Positions 1 through 12,535 are shown, numbered from the stretch's first letter. The stretch: DNA of 64,000 nt from Heliocidaris tuberculata (GCA_025618425.1 CM046848.1:26531307-26595306), one strand, 5' to 3'. Numbers and translations are program-made. The notes: generated from the letters alone by a model not told the origin.

Positions 1-39
1 GGGCCCAGTTTTCAGGCTGTTGTCCGATTTCAGGCTCTA

Positions 40-225
40 AAGGGCTGGTCACATTTGTCCAGTAACGATAAAGATAAGGAGATTTTCAATTAAAGGTACA
101 CCCTACTATATGGCATGTACGTGTGAGTAAGCTCTCGCCTGTTAAAGTTAGGGCAGCTCTAGGGTATACCTTTAATTAAAAATCTCGTTATTGTCATCGT
201 AATCGGAGAAATGTGGCCAGCCCTT
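40..225. repeat. Foldback MITE (AAGGGCTGG ends)
   Basis: The ends are near-perfect inverted copies (AAGGGCTGGTCACATTT against AAATGTGGCCAGCCCTT), and the inner flanks also pair. No ORF is present. A related element with GGCTGGTCAC ends lies near 62.3 kb, so this is a dispersed family. It probably sits in an intron of the FUBP gene. Confidence 0.75.
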
Positions 226-253
226 CACACCAATTTGGCTGGAATTAATAAAA

Positions 254-424
254 GGAGGTTTAGATCTAAGCCATTGTTTAACCTCCGCCATCTAAACCAG
301 GGACAAAACCTGCACAGTGGGCTAAAATGAGCATATAATTCTGGATATTGCCGGTTCATTTGACATGAGCACATTTGCATACTACTCTTTTGGAGGGTTA
401 AACCATGGTTTGATATTAAGCTCC
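254..424. repeat. Foldback element (GGAGGTTTAGATC ends)
   Basis: About 33 bases at each end form an imperfect inverted repeat (GGAGGTTTA... paired with ...TTAAGCTCC). It is non-coding and probably intronic in the FUBP gene. The stretch 425-1,020 shows nothing else recognisable. Confidence 0.6.
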
Positions 425-1045
425 TTTGAAAATTCCTGACCTGTGTTTCAGGCTTTTATAAGAACGCATAGGGCTGGAATTATCTGGGTCTCTTCTGGCT
501 CATTGGGGTAAAACTGTCTGGTATCCCTGCAGTCTGTGAGAGCTATCATTGGGGTCTGTTTGCTGTGATATGATACATCTATATAACAATATAACAATGA
601 TTGATGCACTTTGTTGTGATTGAACCAACAGGAAGAGCTGTGATAGAAGGGTATTTCCTTCACTATATTATATAGGAGGTATTCAACTTAAAGACCTTTT
701 GCAGCCTGTATGCCGGATTTGATTTCCAATTTTTGGACGTGAACCATGGTATGGAGTTCCATTAGGAATGTGCTGTTCCCATCTATATCACGAGTCCCCT
801 TTTAAATGGGAATTTATGTCTGGGAAAGAACAAATTTATGATTTGATTTAAGAAAAAAAAATGATTGAATTGCATCATCCTGAACCCTGCTTTCAGTTTG
901 GCTGTGATCGCAGGGTGTAAGGAGAGATGCCAAAGCAATGACAGGATTCGCTAACACTACTCCGATATGTTAATGGGTAGAGTTTGATAGTAGGCCTGTC
1001 AACAGTTCCCAAAACAGAACAGAATTGTGTTGTAGTGCTGGGTTG

Positions 1046-1196
1046 AGGGAGAGAGAGAGAGAGAAAGAGATAGAGAAAGAAAGAAAGGGAGGGCGAGAGA
1101 AAGAGAGAGAAAAAGAAAGAGGGAGAGGGAGAGAGAGAGACAGAAAGAGAGAGGGAGAGAAACAGAGAGAGGGAGAGAAACAGAGAGAGAGAGATG
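1046..1196 (+). repeat. GA-rich microsatellite
   Basis: Impure (GA)n/(GAGA)n purine tract of about 150 bases. Ser/Leu-rich and Arg/Glu-rich ORFs across it are artefacts of the repeat. Confidence 0.9.
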
Positions 1197-1682
1197 CATT
1201 GGGTGTGCTGTGGAATACCAGAACAATATTTTGAAACTTGAATGTCATGGAGAGTTATTTGAGTTGAGATGTGCGTTGTCTTCTTTGTCGCTGGAAGGAA
1301 TACCAAATCCGAAAGATAAAACAATTGAATTGCGACTTTTGCCCTGATGACCTTCATGCTGCTATATTCTACTACCAGTAATCATCTCAAAAGTATAATC
1401 ATCCGAAAAGTATATTAAAATAGCATCTTTTAAAGTTTGCTAATGTCATCATATTCATAACATCTACAAAAGCAAAGCTGGGTCAGTGGGTGGGGTCTAA
1501 TATTTTCAGATGAGCATGAGCGGCACAACAATGCTAGCAAATGTATACCGAGCATGCAAATGGGATGATTTAGAAGGCAGGCTGCTCTCAAGCAAAACAC
1601 TGTATCTCGGTTCAGTCTTCAGCCATTCAACTTACTTTTCCTTTCATTTTCCCCAATTTTATTTTCGTTTTGTAAATTGTAG

Positions 1683-1745
1683 CCAATAACGCTGCCGGTA
1701 ACCAAGACATGCTTCGCCAGTGGGCCGAGTACTACAAAACGCAAG
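1683..1745 (+). CDS. FUBP: FUBP exon with first YM motif
   Basis: 63 bases between an attgtag acceptor and a GGTACA donor, phase 1 in and out. It encodes NNAAGNQDMLRQWAEYYKTQ. The W-x-E-Y-Y core is the FUBP YM signature. Confidence 0.85.
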
Positions 1746-4700
1746 GTACAAGAACCCAAATCAAATTATTTGGTAGATAGACTCCCCTCACAGCTCTGAG
1801 TAGTTTTGACTTGCGTGACTAGAAGACCAAAAAAAAAAAAAAAAAAAAAAAGTGGGCTGAAAGACAAGAGGGGCGGGTGCTGGGTACACAAATATGATTA
1901 GAAATAGGTTAAAAGCAAAAGCGGGCATGGTATAGCTGGCTTCAAGTCTGGCAGCCTGTTGCACCTCCTTGAACGTCCCAGAAAAAGTGGATGGCACCCG
2001 AGTACAAAATCACTGACATGAAACAAAGATTGATGCCTTACGTTCCTGTGATGCATTAATATATATCTTTACTTATAAAGAGCAAATTCATCCTTACATT
2101 GCTTTCAGGATTTCGTTTTAACACAGCATTTTTATGATTATTATTATTATTTTTTTTTTGTCTCGTGCCTTTTTTTAGAAGCTTCGGATCAACTCAGAAC
2201 TACATGGAGCAGTGCTGGGATGAGAGAACTGTGATATGTTTTTCCCCCAACATTTATCTTTTTTAACTTGTAGATCAACATGCCACCTCTGAAAGAAAGG
2301 GAGAGGGGGAGAGACATTGCCTTTTTGTTTAACCCTTTCATGACAGGAATTATTTAAGGCCTAAATTTGTCACATTTTGTTCTTCAAATTGGCAACAATT
2401 ATATTTTTCTTTTTATGTTACATAGTTCTAAGATAATGTAATATCTTTGAAAACAACATACATGGTTAGGAAATTTGGTGAAAAGTTTCAAAAATTGCCA
2501 GTGTTGATAAAAATCAGTGATTTTGAACTTCTTAATGTGTTGCCAATTTCAGGATTAAAGCTTATTTTCCCTTTTAAACTTCCTGGCATCAAATACAATA
2601 TGGTCATGCAACAAAAAATGGACACAGTGTGTGTAGAAATTTTGCTCTTTCTACTCCTGCATCTGGTATATTTTTTAGGGCTCTGAATCAAAAGTTATTG
2701 AGCCAAACCACAAAATGTCAATTGTCTGGAAAGGGTTAAAGGGCAATACAACCTTGGTAATACTCATAAGATGGTTTGTGTGAAAGCAGAAAAATAGGAA
2801 AAACAGGATGGTGAAAGTTTGAAAGAAATTGGACAAGGAATAAGAAAGTTATGGTTGTTTGAAAAATTAGATCACTACATCTATGCGAATCTCAAATTGG
2901 CAATTTGTTGAGTCGATTGTTGTACACAAAAGTATCATTAATTTGCGTTTTTCTCCGAAGCGCCTTTACCTTCGGGGCAGTACTCAAATTATGTTGTAGA
3001 TAGCATATTGTTATAGGTCCTCGTGAAAGAAAAAGATCCTACTGAGTAATACATTTTGAAAAAATGACACTTTAGTCATTTTGTGTGTTGGAGCAAATGG
3101 GGGAGTTTTCTGCCACTACGTCACAGTGACATTAGTTTACATATTTGGCCAATTTGAATTTCCTATATGTATAGTCATTACAACTTTCAAAAAGTCATTG
3201 TTCAAACTTTCACCATTTTGCTCACTGATTTTTCCTCTTTCTTTCAGAGCAAGTTGTCATTAAGGTTGGATTTCCCTTTAATCAAAGTTTATTCAAATCT
3301 AATAGGGAGAGATAATAACGAGCAGTATGTTACAGCAAAGTTCAACACTAACAGACCTGTAAGGACAAATAACCCTACAAGATCTAGAAGAAGAGTTTGA
3401 TTTTTAGTTTGCCACCTGGAAGATTTTGATTCTTAATTTCCCGTACAATTTCTGACTTCTCAACAACATTTAGTAAAGGAAGGGGACATGTTTTTTTTTT
3501 TTTGGACAAAGAATCAGAAGTTGATCCGCATAACCACCCTATGTAGAACTTTGTTGATGATGGGTTTGTTTCTGTCTTGTCTCTCCTTGATGGGTGTAAC
3601 AGGAGCAGCAGCTACTGGTCAGGCAGGGCAACCCCAAGACTACTCTCAGCAGTGGATGGAGTACTTCCAGCAGCAGGCTATGTATTTTAACCAGCCAAAC
3701 CAGGGACAGACACCCGCACAGGTAAGTACTACATCAATAATCACATCCTCACAACAAGTGGTCTAGCGTTATCTCTCCATTGGCTATATATGCATATTTC
3801 TTCGTGGTACAACTTCCTAACGAACATATTTTCCAAAAGATGAAGAATATACACCTTATATACAGAATTTTATTGATTTACTCGCTATTATTATTTGTAT
3901 GTCAGAGAATTCTTCTTATGCTGCATCTGAATAATAATGAATTTTAGCTTCTTATGATTAAGCTTAGCCATTTTATATATTTGACTTGTTGTATTTTTTT
4001 TTTTCCGGGGGGGGGGGGGGGGGGGGAGTCTTGTACATGTATTTTGTTGCTGGGTGGGGTAGAGCCACTTGTTTTAGAAGGAAAGATGTAAATGTATTAT
4101 GTATTTTAAAATAGACTGGAGTATTTTCATAGAATTCCAATTTTCATTTGGTGGCTTATGATAAAGCTCTGGAAATATGAAGACTAGTCTTTTCATCGTG
4201 ATAACATTGAATTGGGAGTCTGCTTGTGGAATGTACATTAGGCAATTTGCTGGAGAGGATTGTGTTGTGAAGCAAAATTCTGTAGTGAGAGACAAATTCT
4301 GTGTGAGAGGGGGAGAAGTGATTTATTGACTGAGAAGTTTGTTGGTGATGTGCGTTGGTGTGTCTGTATCAAATTGTTGAATACTGAAAACCAAGTTGAG
4401 GGATTTTTTTTCCCCCCTTCAATACAATGACTAGAAGCTATTTATGTTAGGTAGAGACTTCTCAGTAAACAGTCCATCTTGCAGGTTTCTCCTTGCACCT
4501 GTTAGTACTTAAATTGGAGTATTCGGGTTCTCTTTTACTATCATTTTTCTCAATCATGACTATAACAATAACACTAGAAATGTAATTGCTCTCGTAACTG
4601 CCCAAGTTGCAATTGAACCTTGCTTTCATAAGACCCTGGATATTTTTTCCCCTATTGTCCCTTTATCCCCTCTCTCTCTGTCTTTATGCCCTAGTGTTTA

Positions 4701-5118
4701 TTTCTTCCTTTTGATTTTTGTGATTAGGGATCATAAAATCATATGACATGTTATTTTGATAGTCTTTTTCTTGATTCTTGTTGACTTTGAACTGATCACA
4801 TAATGACTGCATGGCTATTTGGGTTCATACTCATCTCTTCAGATATACATGTATGTGTTTTTGTGCCAAGAATTACCGTTGTTAACAAAATTTCCGTCTG
4901 AATTTTTTTGGAATTATTCTTCATGAATTTCTTTATTGTTCTAAGATATTTCCTATATCAACATTTTGCAACTATACCTTGTTTTCCCCCTCACATTCGC
5001 TAATATTCATTGGAAATATATTTTGATATGACTATGGTGCCCCTTCGTTGTGTACATTGCGATTTGCTTATTTATTGTATGCAAGAAATTTGGCAAATTT
5101 CTTTTTCAGGCTAATTAG
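1683..5118 (+). CDS. FUBP: FUBP/KHSRP-family single-strand nucleic-acid-binding protein, C-terminal part (3 exons)
   Basis: This is the 3' end of a plus-strand gene; the N-terminal KH domains lie left of the window. Coding exons are 1,683-1,745, 3,603-3,721 and 5,110-5,118. All have consensus splice sites and matching phases (1-1, 1-0, 0-stop). Exon one encodes QDMLRQWAEYYKTQ and exon two QDYSQQWMEYFQQQAMYF, two copies of the Tyr/Trp 'YM' motif. FUBP proteins place this motif in their C-terminal transactivation region, which contacts TFIIH in FUBP1. Family members bind single-stranded FUSE DNA near MYC or AU-rich/intronic RNA. The Gln/Pro-rich linkers fit the family. FUBP1, FUBP3 and KHSRP cannot be told apart from the tail alone. 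The protein ends with Ala-Asn. Confidence 0.85.
2333..2735 (+). repeat. piggyBac-like MITE, copy 1
   Basis: TTAA flanks both sides (2,329-2,332 and 2,736-2,739), and the termini CCCTTTC...GAAAGGG are inverted. This is the hallmark of piggyBac-superfamily elements. It is about 403 bp with no transposase. Copies 2 (8.6 kb) and 3 (33.6 kb) share the internal sequence. Confidence 0.85.
2738..3010 (+). repeat. Dispersed repeat, related to 12.59-12.87 kb
   Basis: This stretch and 12,590-12,870 share an ordered series of matches: an AAAGGGC start, CTTGGTAAT, GAAAGCAGAAAA-like, GAGAAAGTTATG-like, TATGCAAATCTCAAAT-like and GGGACAGTACTC-like blocks. It is non-coding and its ends are not defined. Confidence 0.6.
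3603..3721 (+). CDS. FUBP: FUBP exon with second YM motif
   Basis: 119 bases between a gtgtaacag acceptor and a GTAAGT donor, phase 1 in and phase 0 out. It encodes a Gln-rich stretch with the YM motif W-M-E-Y-F and ends in TPAQ. The ATG-initiated ORF that starts upstream at 3,488 is intronic read-through and is not the true start. Confidence 0.88.
4008..4026 (+). repeat. Poly-G tract
   Basis: About 19 consecutive G after a short poly-T and CC, in the last FUBP intron. Length is unreliable in most sequencing. Confidence 0.9.
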
Positions 5119-5145
5119 CAGCTCCATTCCTTCCCTCAATCAAAG
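5110..5145 (+). CDS. FUBP: FUBP last coding exon (Ala-Asn-stop) and start of 3' UTR
   Basis: A polypyrimidine tract ending in tttttcag is followed by GCTAATTAG, giving Ala-Asn-stop in the phase left by the previous exon. A good donor (AAAG|GTAAGA) follows 27 bases after the stop, so the 3' UTR may itself be spliced. Only two residues are coded here, which automated prediction could easily miss. Confidence 0.7.
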
Positions 5146-6941
5146 GTAAGATAAAACATAAGATAAAACTAATATTATCAATTTGATAAATCTCATGATT
5201 TGTTATTTCATGAATACAATCTATATACTTGAATTTTGAATATAAAGTTCATGATATTTTACATGAATATATGCGAGATTTTATTGTCATTTGCAATTTT
5301 GAAATAATACATTCCTCTTCTAACTTACATACACTGTGATTTATTCTGTAATTGGAAGAAAAGTTTTATCAGAAAATGTTCCCTAATAGCGGTTAACTGG
5401 TTAATCGCTAGAAATTATCAAAAACCCAAATAAATCTCAGAGTAGTTTTGATGATTCTAAATGGAAGGGGCTGCTCCACTTTGCCATATAATTGCAGAAA
5501 ATTATTTATTTAGTATTATGCAACTTTTGATTTGATAATATATACATGAGACTCTGAAATGCCCAAAATACCACTTGCTTAATTTTATACTCATGAAAAT
5601 TAACCTGTTTTAGTATAACAAGGGATTGGCTTTCAAAACAGATTTGACTGAATTATCAGGGTCGAAAATGAAAATGAAAATGCAATATGTGATTCATATT
5701 TCGAGAAATTGGTCAAATTAGGTAAAATATAAATTTCTAGTGGTTAATCAGTTAACTGGCAATTCATTTATTCCTTTGCAAAATAAAGAGATTCATTATT
5801 TGAATAATTGTTTGAATATGATGCATTTGACATTTTGCCACAAATTGCATACTGGTTGATGTATTATCTTATTAGAATATGGTTCAATTCTTTATACCTG
5901 ATTGCATGTAACGTGAATTATGCAGCCAATCCCAAATTTTCCTAATTTATTGGAAATGCCATATGTTACTCTTCGTGCCTTTTTATGAACTGATTAAATT
6001 TATTCCATTCAGTTATGTTTTTTATGCATTTTGGTGGGGGGGGGGGTGTAGATTTATATATGAAAATGTATGCCCATGTCTCTACTAAGTGAATGATTTG
6101 ATTATGAATATTCTGTCTGATTTGATTTGATTTTGAGGCAATCTTCATCCGATTTCCATGCTGATAACTCCTCAGAATTTGTCTGAGTTGTTTGTTTTCA
6201 TATTATAATGACAGATCATTGATGATTTAAATGCAATATTTTCGGTGGGAATGTTATTCACAGAAATTGTGATTTTCATGCTGAGGAGTATTTATTTGAT
6301 TGTGCTGTTCTTTTTTTCTTGATATTTGCTGTATGTTCATTATTTTAGAAATATTAACTCAGATAGATATATACATTTTCACAAGTGCTATAAGGTCCTC
6401 TGAATTCTTGAATTCTTGATATATTTGTTACATTTTTGAATGTTAAGGTCTTTCTTATTCTGTCTTTCTCATGAATGCTTTTTAGATTTCATGTTGATAA
6501 TACTTTGCAGATAGTGATATTGAATTCTGATGAACTAACGTATGTCATTATTGCAATTTAACATTTACATATTTTCTTAAGTGGAAATTCAGTGAAATAA
6601 TTATAATACTGCTATGACATGAAGATCATCTTGAAGTTCGTTTGTGGGGAGTTCATAGATTTTGTACATATTTGAAAAGATAATTTCTCAATTTCTACTT
6701 ACAACTCTTTAATGGTTAATTGACTTTAATTTGACATATCAGTACAAGCTAGACAAATCTCATATCTTAAAACTATTTTTGAGGCATTTATTTCTAAGTG
6801 TTCCCCAAGTGCTCAAAATCTTGTATGGTAGAAAATGTGAGGCATGCTATATTTCTCTTATTTTTGTTTTCATTTGTCAGTTCTATGACACTTAAGTATA
6901 TTCATAAAAGACAACTAGGTTAAACCCAATGGAACTTAACC
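5146..6941. other. AT-rich non-coding stretch
   Basis: No exon, long ORF or clear repeat is seen. A short G10 tract lies at 6,035-6,047. It is probably an intron in the FUBP 3' UTR, or UTR itself. Confidence 0.5.
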
Positions 6942-7382
6942 CCTGTTCAGACTACCTAAATTCATTGTATGGCTATAATAGAATCGTATGGCTATATGTT
7001 AATTAAATTTTTATAGTCTTAGCATCGTATAACTTAACGTTGTATAGCAAAACGCATGTTTGAGCATCGTTTCGAACAAAAACTCTATAAAGAATCAGCA
7101 TTCCCTTGTAGTCTGAACATCGTATTGTACGAGAATCGTACGACTGGGCGGGGCTTATTGTATGTGCGCACTGATGTGAAGAATCAGCTGTAATATCGTA
7201 TGCTCCATCGCTTTACTTGACATAACCTGATTCAAAACATATGGTGTCAGCTGACTTCCTCCAAATCTGTTTTTCTTTATACGATGTTGTAGTCTTTACA
7301 CTCCTTTTGCTAGTCCTGATTCTTTATACGATGTTTCTTTGTACGGGTCTCGTATAACTTAAGTTCCTGTAGTCTGAACAGG
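6942..7382. repeat. MITE with CCTGTTCAGACTAC termini
   Basis: CCTGTTCAGACTAC at the left is matched by GTAGTCTGAACAGG at the right. The 441-bp interior has repeated ATCGTAT/ATACGAT motifs in both orientations and no transposase ORF. Superfamily not assigned. Confidence 0.75.
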
Positions 7383-8590
7383 CTATTAGTTGACTGATTT
7401 CAAAATCAGAAGACCATCGCTGACTTCTGTGACTTGTCTTGCTATGGGTACAAACAAACAAACAAACAAATTGCGACTCTCTAGAGTAATTACTAGTCTT
7501 TTTGTGTTTCCACTAGTATGTTTTATAATACACTGACAAGACAGATCTGACTTGCAAATGCAGTAGGGTGGCAGATTGATTACATGGATACCTGACTTGC
7601 AATACTCTTTCCTACCAAAAGTACGCCATACTCCTAGACAGAAACGGGACTTCTGTATGAACTGTGATTAACTGATCCAGTACCAATGTTTTGGGAATAT
7701 TATGACTTGTATTGTAGCCAGCATCACACCAATGGAGAATGCCATTTTCGGAAGTGAAGCATTGTTTGATTAGCTTTTCATGATATTTCATTAGATGAAT
7801 TTTTGAATCTTGTATGAAAGTGATGTTCTTTGTTTCACTCAATTTCCCTTTACTATAATTTGTAAGCCATTTGGTAATTTTTTTGTTGTTGAGATATTTA
7901 TACAACTTATATTTTAAGTTCTGTAAATAGATTTGTAAAATACAGTTTATTTCGATTGACTTCATAAATTTTGCAATTTTCAAAGGAATATGTTGTAAAA
8001 GTTGTATCCCTTGACAAAATCAAAATTCTATATCTTCAACAGACAATGGATTATTGTTGATTATTATTATATGATTCAACCGCTTATAAGATATTTAAAT
8101 TTATTATTAGGTTTAGCATCTCGGGGATTGAACCATCCTTTAACCTTCGAGTCCTTGACCCAAAGATACTATTATCATGTTGCAGCATATTGAACAATGA
8201 ATTTAATGTTCATCAACTTATAATCAATGTATGTGCTAATGATTGATATTCACTCGTGTGTTTTCTGCTGAAGTTCGTGCAGGAACCGGGATTCCTTATA
8301 TTTCTCTCGCTCTATATATATTGCCTTATTTATTTATTCATTTTATTTCTTCCAATTTCATCTTTATTCTATTGAGATTCTTTCATAAATGTCTATATCG
8401 AGATATGAATGTATGTGTATTTGAGAGAAGCAGTGTGAAATGAGTGAATTGCATTATTTTCTCCATCAATCCAGTAATATCAAGGATTTTTTTTTTCTCC
8501 CTTTACTGGCTTGTGATATCCAGTCATGAAGAAAATGTTACTGATATTGGAGAAAATGAGAAGGAAGTTTTATTATAAGTATCAGCTGAA
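7383..8590. other. Non-coding, no recognisable feature
   Basis: AT-rich sequence with a short (ACAA)n run near 7,450. ORFs here have no domain signature and no splice-site support. Confidence 0.5.
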
Positions 8591-9420
8591 AGCCAGAAGG
8601 GTGTTAACCCTTTCAACACAGGAATTATTAAAGGGTTATAAACTTAAATTGATCACCATTTTTCTTCAAATTGGCAACAATAATATTTTTCTTTTAGTGC
8701 TATGGTTCTAATATGGTGCAATGTCATGCATACATGCCAACTGTACAGTTTTTAACTGAACCGTTCCGTTTTTGAAGTTTTTAGAGCCATAAAAAACTGA
8801 ACGTACAGATTTGGGGGAAAGTGGTATTAGGGTCTAATACCAATTAATTGAATCCGGTACAGTAAGTAGTCGTACATGATTTGTGATTTGGTTCGATTTC
8901 GGGTGAAAATCTGTCAAAATAAAAGCAACCATGAGTGGAACAGTGTCAGCCAGGGGCCCTGAGGCAGACCGCTGGACCCCTTACTCTAGGAGCTCCACCC
9001 CCACTGCTGGCGGCGGTGACGCTCCCTGGACCCCCTGCCAATATCAATATGTGCGTTCAGTTTCTGAATTCCAAATGTTGCAAGTATGTAATGTCTTTGA
9101 AAACAGTATACATGGTTAAGAAGTTGTCAAAAAGTTGGGAAAAAATGCATCAAACAATGATTTTGAACCTCTCAAATGTTGCCAATTTAAGGATCTCAAA
9201 GCTTATTCTTATTTCTAAAATTCCTGGCATCAAATGCAATATGTCATGAATAAAAATTGACATACTGTGACCAGAAAATTTTGCTCTTTCTACTCATGCG
9301 TATGGTTTATTTTTTTAGAGCTCTGAATCGAAAGTTGTTGAGCCAAACCACAAAATGTGGTCAATTGTCTTGAAAGGGTTAACTCATATCTCACCACAGA
9401 GTATACAACCTTCTGGCTCT
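8591..9420. mobile_element. Hairpin element split by piggyBac-like MITE copy 2
   Basis: The outer arms AGCCAGAAGGGTG (8,591) and CCTTCTGGCTCT (9,409-9,420) match the intact 58-base hairpin at 16.65 kb. The piggyBac-like MITE (TTAA at 8,604-8,607 and 9,379-9,382, CCCTTTC/GAAAGGG ends) lies inside. The empty site GTGTTAACTCAT can be read across the insertion. Confidence 0.75.
8727..9090. mobile_element. Insertion inside piggyBac-like MITE copy 2
   Basis: Compared with copies 1 and 3, copy 2 is interrupted here. AATGTC occurs on both sides as a possible target duplication, and the ends (CATACATGCCAAC against a reversed GTTGCAAGTATG) are weakly inverted. The insert includes a GC-rich stretch (8,940-9,040) unlike its surroundings. 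Family unknown. Confidence 0.5.
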
Positions 9421-9846
9421 TGACTGATAATTTCTAAATCTCTTTCCTGAACATGATGAAGATAACATATACAAGTAGATGTATGTAAATTGTACAGCCT
9501 GCACTCCAGAGATCCATGATACTTTTCCCCAGTTTATTTTATTCTTGGAGACTTGCACGAAGGGATCTAATATTGGATGAAAATAAGAAGGAATTTACTT
9601 TGTAATTAATACCCATGGCCATATATTATACATAAAGGGCCAAAGGTAATTCTAGATTAAAAAAAAAAAGAATCTACTTTGTGGTGCATACTTAAGTACA
9701 CTTACTAGAATGCCGGAACCTGTGGCGGTTTGAAAATGTTTCCTTGACATCTTGGTCAGATTTATAAAATAGGTTATATAATTTTTCTCTCTGATGACCA
9801 AAGTAAGTGTTACCAATGGATGTGGACAAGACTTGAAAGTCAAATA

Positions 9847-10030
9847 CAGTGGAAACTCACTATAAAGAGGACCTTGGGACTATGAAAATTACCTTCTTAT
9901 ATCAGGAATCTCCTATATCAAGGGGGAAAAAAATAATATAAAGACCAGGAACCAGCAAAATTACCTTGTTATATCAGGAATCTCGTTATGTCAGTTCATA
10001 TCGATTTTCCATTAAACTGCTATAAAGATT
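9847..10030. repeat. CAGTGGAAACT-family foldback MITE, one end
   Basis: It begins TA-CAGTGGAAACTC and contains the family's ACCTTGTTATATCAGGAATCTC blocks. The right terminus is eroded. Complete copies lie at 12.9, 14.7 and 15.3 kb. Confidence 0.6.
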
Positions 10031-10382
10031 ATTTTGAATTGCCCGTGGTGATCAGGGAAAAAAAAAATTAAATCTAGCAATAGTTCCAGAGGTATTGGAA
10101 GAAGCGTAAAATTTATGAATAATAAAGCATTTTAATTTCATAATATTCATGTGAATCGTAGATCTAACATCGCTCTCTCCCCAGGTGCTGACGGATCTCA
10201 CTGGGCAACCCATTTTGCAATATGTTTTTGTTTCATGTTCTTATATATTCACAGGGTCAGTGAAGCAGTTTTAAAGTATCTCTTCTCACGAATTCTCCAA
10301 CACTTCGCTAAAATCATTATATGCATTGCTGATGTAAAGATTCGCCGATACACATGTTCCTTGCTTTTTTGTTTTAGTGGGC

Positions 10383-10425
10383 GCCCACATTCGTTGGCGC
10401 TCAGTGGTTAGAGCTTGCTTCCTGT
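10383..10425 (+). repeat. Box-A-like tRNA-derived remnant
   Basis: TTGGCGCTCAGTGGTTAGAGC resembles a tRNA 5' arm with internal promoter box A. No box B or acceptor stem follows, so this is not a tRNA gene; it could be a SINE head. Confidence 0.3.
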
Positions 10426-11040
10426 GTAACTGATAGAATTATGCCAGACACCTATAAAATGTAATGTAGTTGAATTTATCAGTTAAAATGGGATGTATAT
10501 AACTTTTGTTGCTGTTTTTTTCCATCATAATTATTATGTTTAGAAACTTTTTGTTGTTGACTTTCTGTGCCTGAAGAGTTTGATAGGTTATGTATGTAAG
10601 CCATATTCTGATGTGTTTCATAGTGACAGTATGTAAGAGAGTTGTTTGTAGTGTTTTAAACTTACTCCTAAAAACGAATTAATTCATTGACTGTGTAACA
10701 ATATTTAATGTAAGCCATGTAAATATTAACTAGTACCTCAGCTTATGATATGTATACAAAATGATATTGAGGCCTAGGCCTTTAGCAGTCAGTTTTCCTT
10801 ACTAAGATATTTTTTTTCTTGTCATGTTAATGTTCCAAGGTATGGGCATCGTCGTACAGTATACATGATTGATTGTTTGAAAATGAAAATTGATTACATA
10901 TATATTTGCGTCTACTATCTCTAATGCAATGCCAAAATATAATATTTTCTCTCGAATGTGCATATTTTTAAAGAGAAATGTGACATTGCGTGTTATGTAA
11001 GCGGTTATTTTTGAATTGTTGATGAGTTCTTTTCCCTTAG

Positions 11041-12535
11041 GAGGTGAACTGGGCTATTGGTTGTAATGGACGCTTCACGCCCTCGCAGTGCTGAAACGTG
11101 TAAGTGAAAAAGAAACTGAATGAAATGATCTTTGACTTGTCATAAACATTTTGTATCAAAATGAATAATAGATATGCTATGAATTTTTGAAAACTACATT
11201 TGTCTTAACAATTGCAGACATTTATATTTGCTTGGTATTTTTTTCTAATTTGTTCCCATTTCGTTTATATATTTTTTTTGTAAAAAATATACAAAATTTG
11301 GACAAACTGATTTCATGCTGTGCTACAATTATAGAAGTAATTATGTTGAAAGTTCATTTATTGTATTCACCTCTGCATTTAAATATAGTACTTTTGACAA
11401 TCATATGTTGCAAATGCATTTAGTTATTATTAAGTCTAACATGCTTCTACGTCTATGAATGATATTTTTTAAACCAAATTTTTTTGTTCTTTGCGCGATT
11501 TAAATGTTTCTCTTTTCCATTTGAAAATGAAAAATCATGTACTGTATGCTGCCCGTATGATATAGAAACTGTTATTTGCCTTGATGTATTATTTTTTTTT
11601 TGAGACCTGTAACAATATATATAAAGTAATCTTGTGAATGTAGATAACTCCAACTGACATGCTCTTTAAATTTTAAGGGGAATACATGTAAGATAAGTTA
11701 TGAATTAATTGTTAAAAAAAAGCAGGGAAATGGTTTTGAATGATGCATATATTCTCCTGCGGATGTTCTGACTTGGTGAGGCTTGGATATGAGGTGGATC
11801 TTGCTGAGTGAGGTCTTCGATGGATTTTATCGTTACATGGTAAGATTGTAGCTCTAAGATAGTAATACATGTATTTCCATGATGCATTGCCGACAGTTTG
11901 TGTATAATGCTCAGTTGCTCACATAATTTGCAAAATGTTGATACTTTTTCTTATTGTAAAAAAAAAAAAAAATTAAAGGAAAAAAAAGCTATTCCAACAA
12001 ACTGAGATATGGTAAATATACATAAAACTCTATTTCTTTTGTCATGAAATGTTACTTTTATCTAGACTGTTTTCATATGTTTCTTTAATATTTGAAAATT
12101 GTGAATACATTATATCATTGAAGCTACGTGTATGATGTATGTTTTGTACAATATGACCATCGTGACCACAGATGACTACATGTACTAATGCATTTCGACT
12201 TTTTACTGTTATATTTTCATATAATTCCTTGTGTAATTGATTGAAAAGGTGAAATATAAAACGTAACTTTTTTATTGTGTTCAAACATATTTGCAGTATT
12301 CTTGTTTAAAATATAGAGTATATTCATGAATTAAGATCACTGTATTGTAACATTTATGACAAGGTTTGCATCTTTTCTCATGTTCCCCATTAGTACTGGA
12401 GTATTTTGGATGGTGTAAAAGTGTATATTTGACTGTAGAAAAGGATAAGGAAAAACATACATTTGTGTCTCTTTTATATTGGCTTCATTATTGATTCTTT
12501 TTAAATATCTAATAAAGCAAGTTGCTCTGGTTGAT
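11041..12535 (+). other. Possible terminal 3' UTR exon of FUBP with poly(A) signal
   Basis: A tttcccttag acceptor precedes 11,041, and about 1.5 kb follows without recognisable repeats. It ends in AATAAA at 12,511-12,516 with a GT-rich stretch just downstream. Linkage to the donor at 5,145 is inference. The stop is the same either way. Confidence 0.35.

Noticed and set aside
290..318. AAACCAGGGACA-x-GCACAG similarity to the FUBP exon at 3.7 kb, suggesting a duplicated exon
   Set aside because: It is only about 24 bases, lies inside a foldback repeat, and has no donor or matching frame.
893..1357. Ser/Leu-rich minus-strand ORF and its plus-strand Arg/Glu-rich counterpart
   Set aside because: Both are translations of a GA microsatellite, without splice support or domain.
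3488..3602. ATG and hydrophobic stretch upstream of the FUBP exon, suggesting a signal peptide
   Set aside because: A clean acceptor at 3,602 and the phase of the previous exon show this part is intron.
10383..10425. Possible tRNA gene
   Set aside because: Only a box-A-like arm is present; there is no anticodon arm, T arm with box B, or acceptor pairing.
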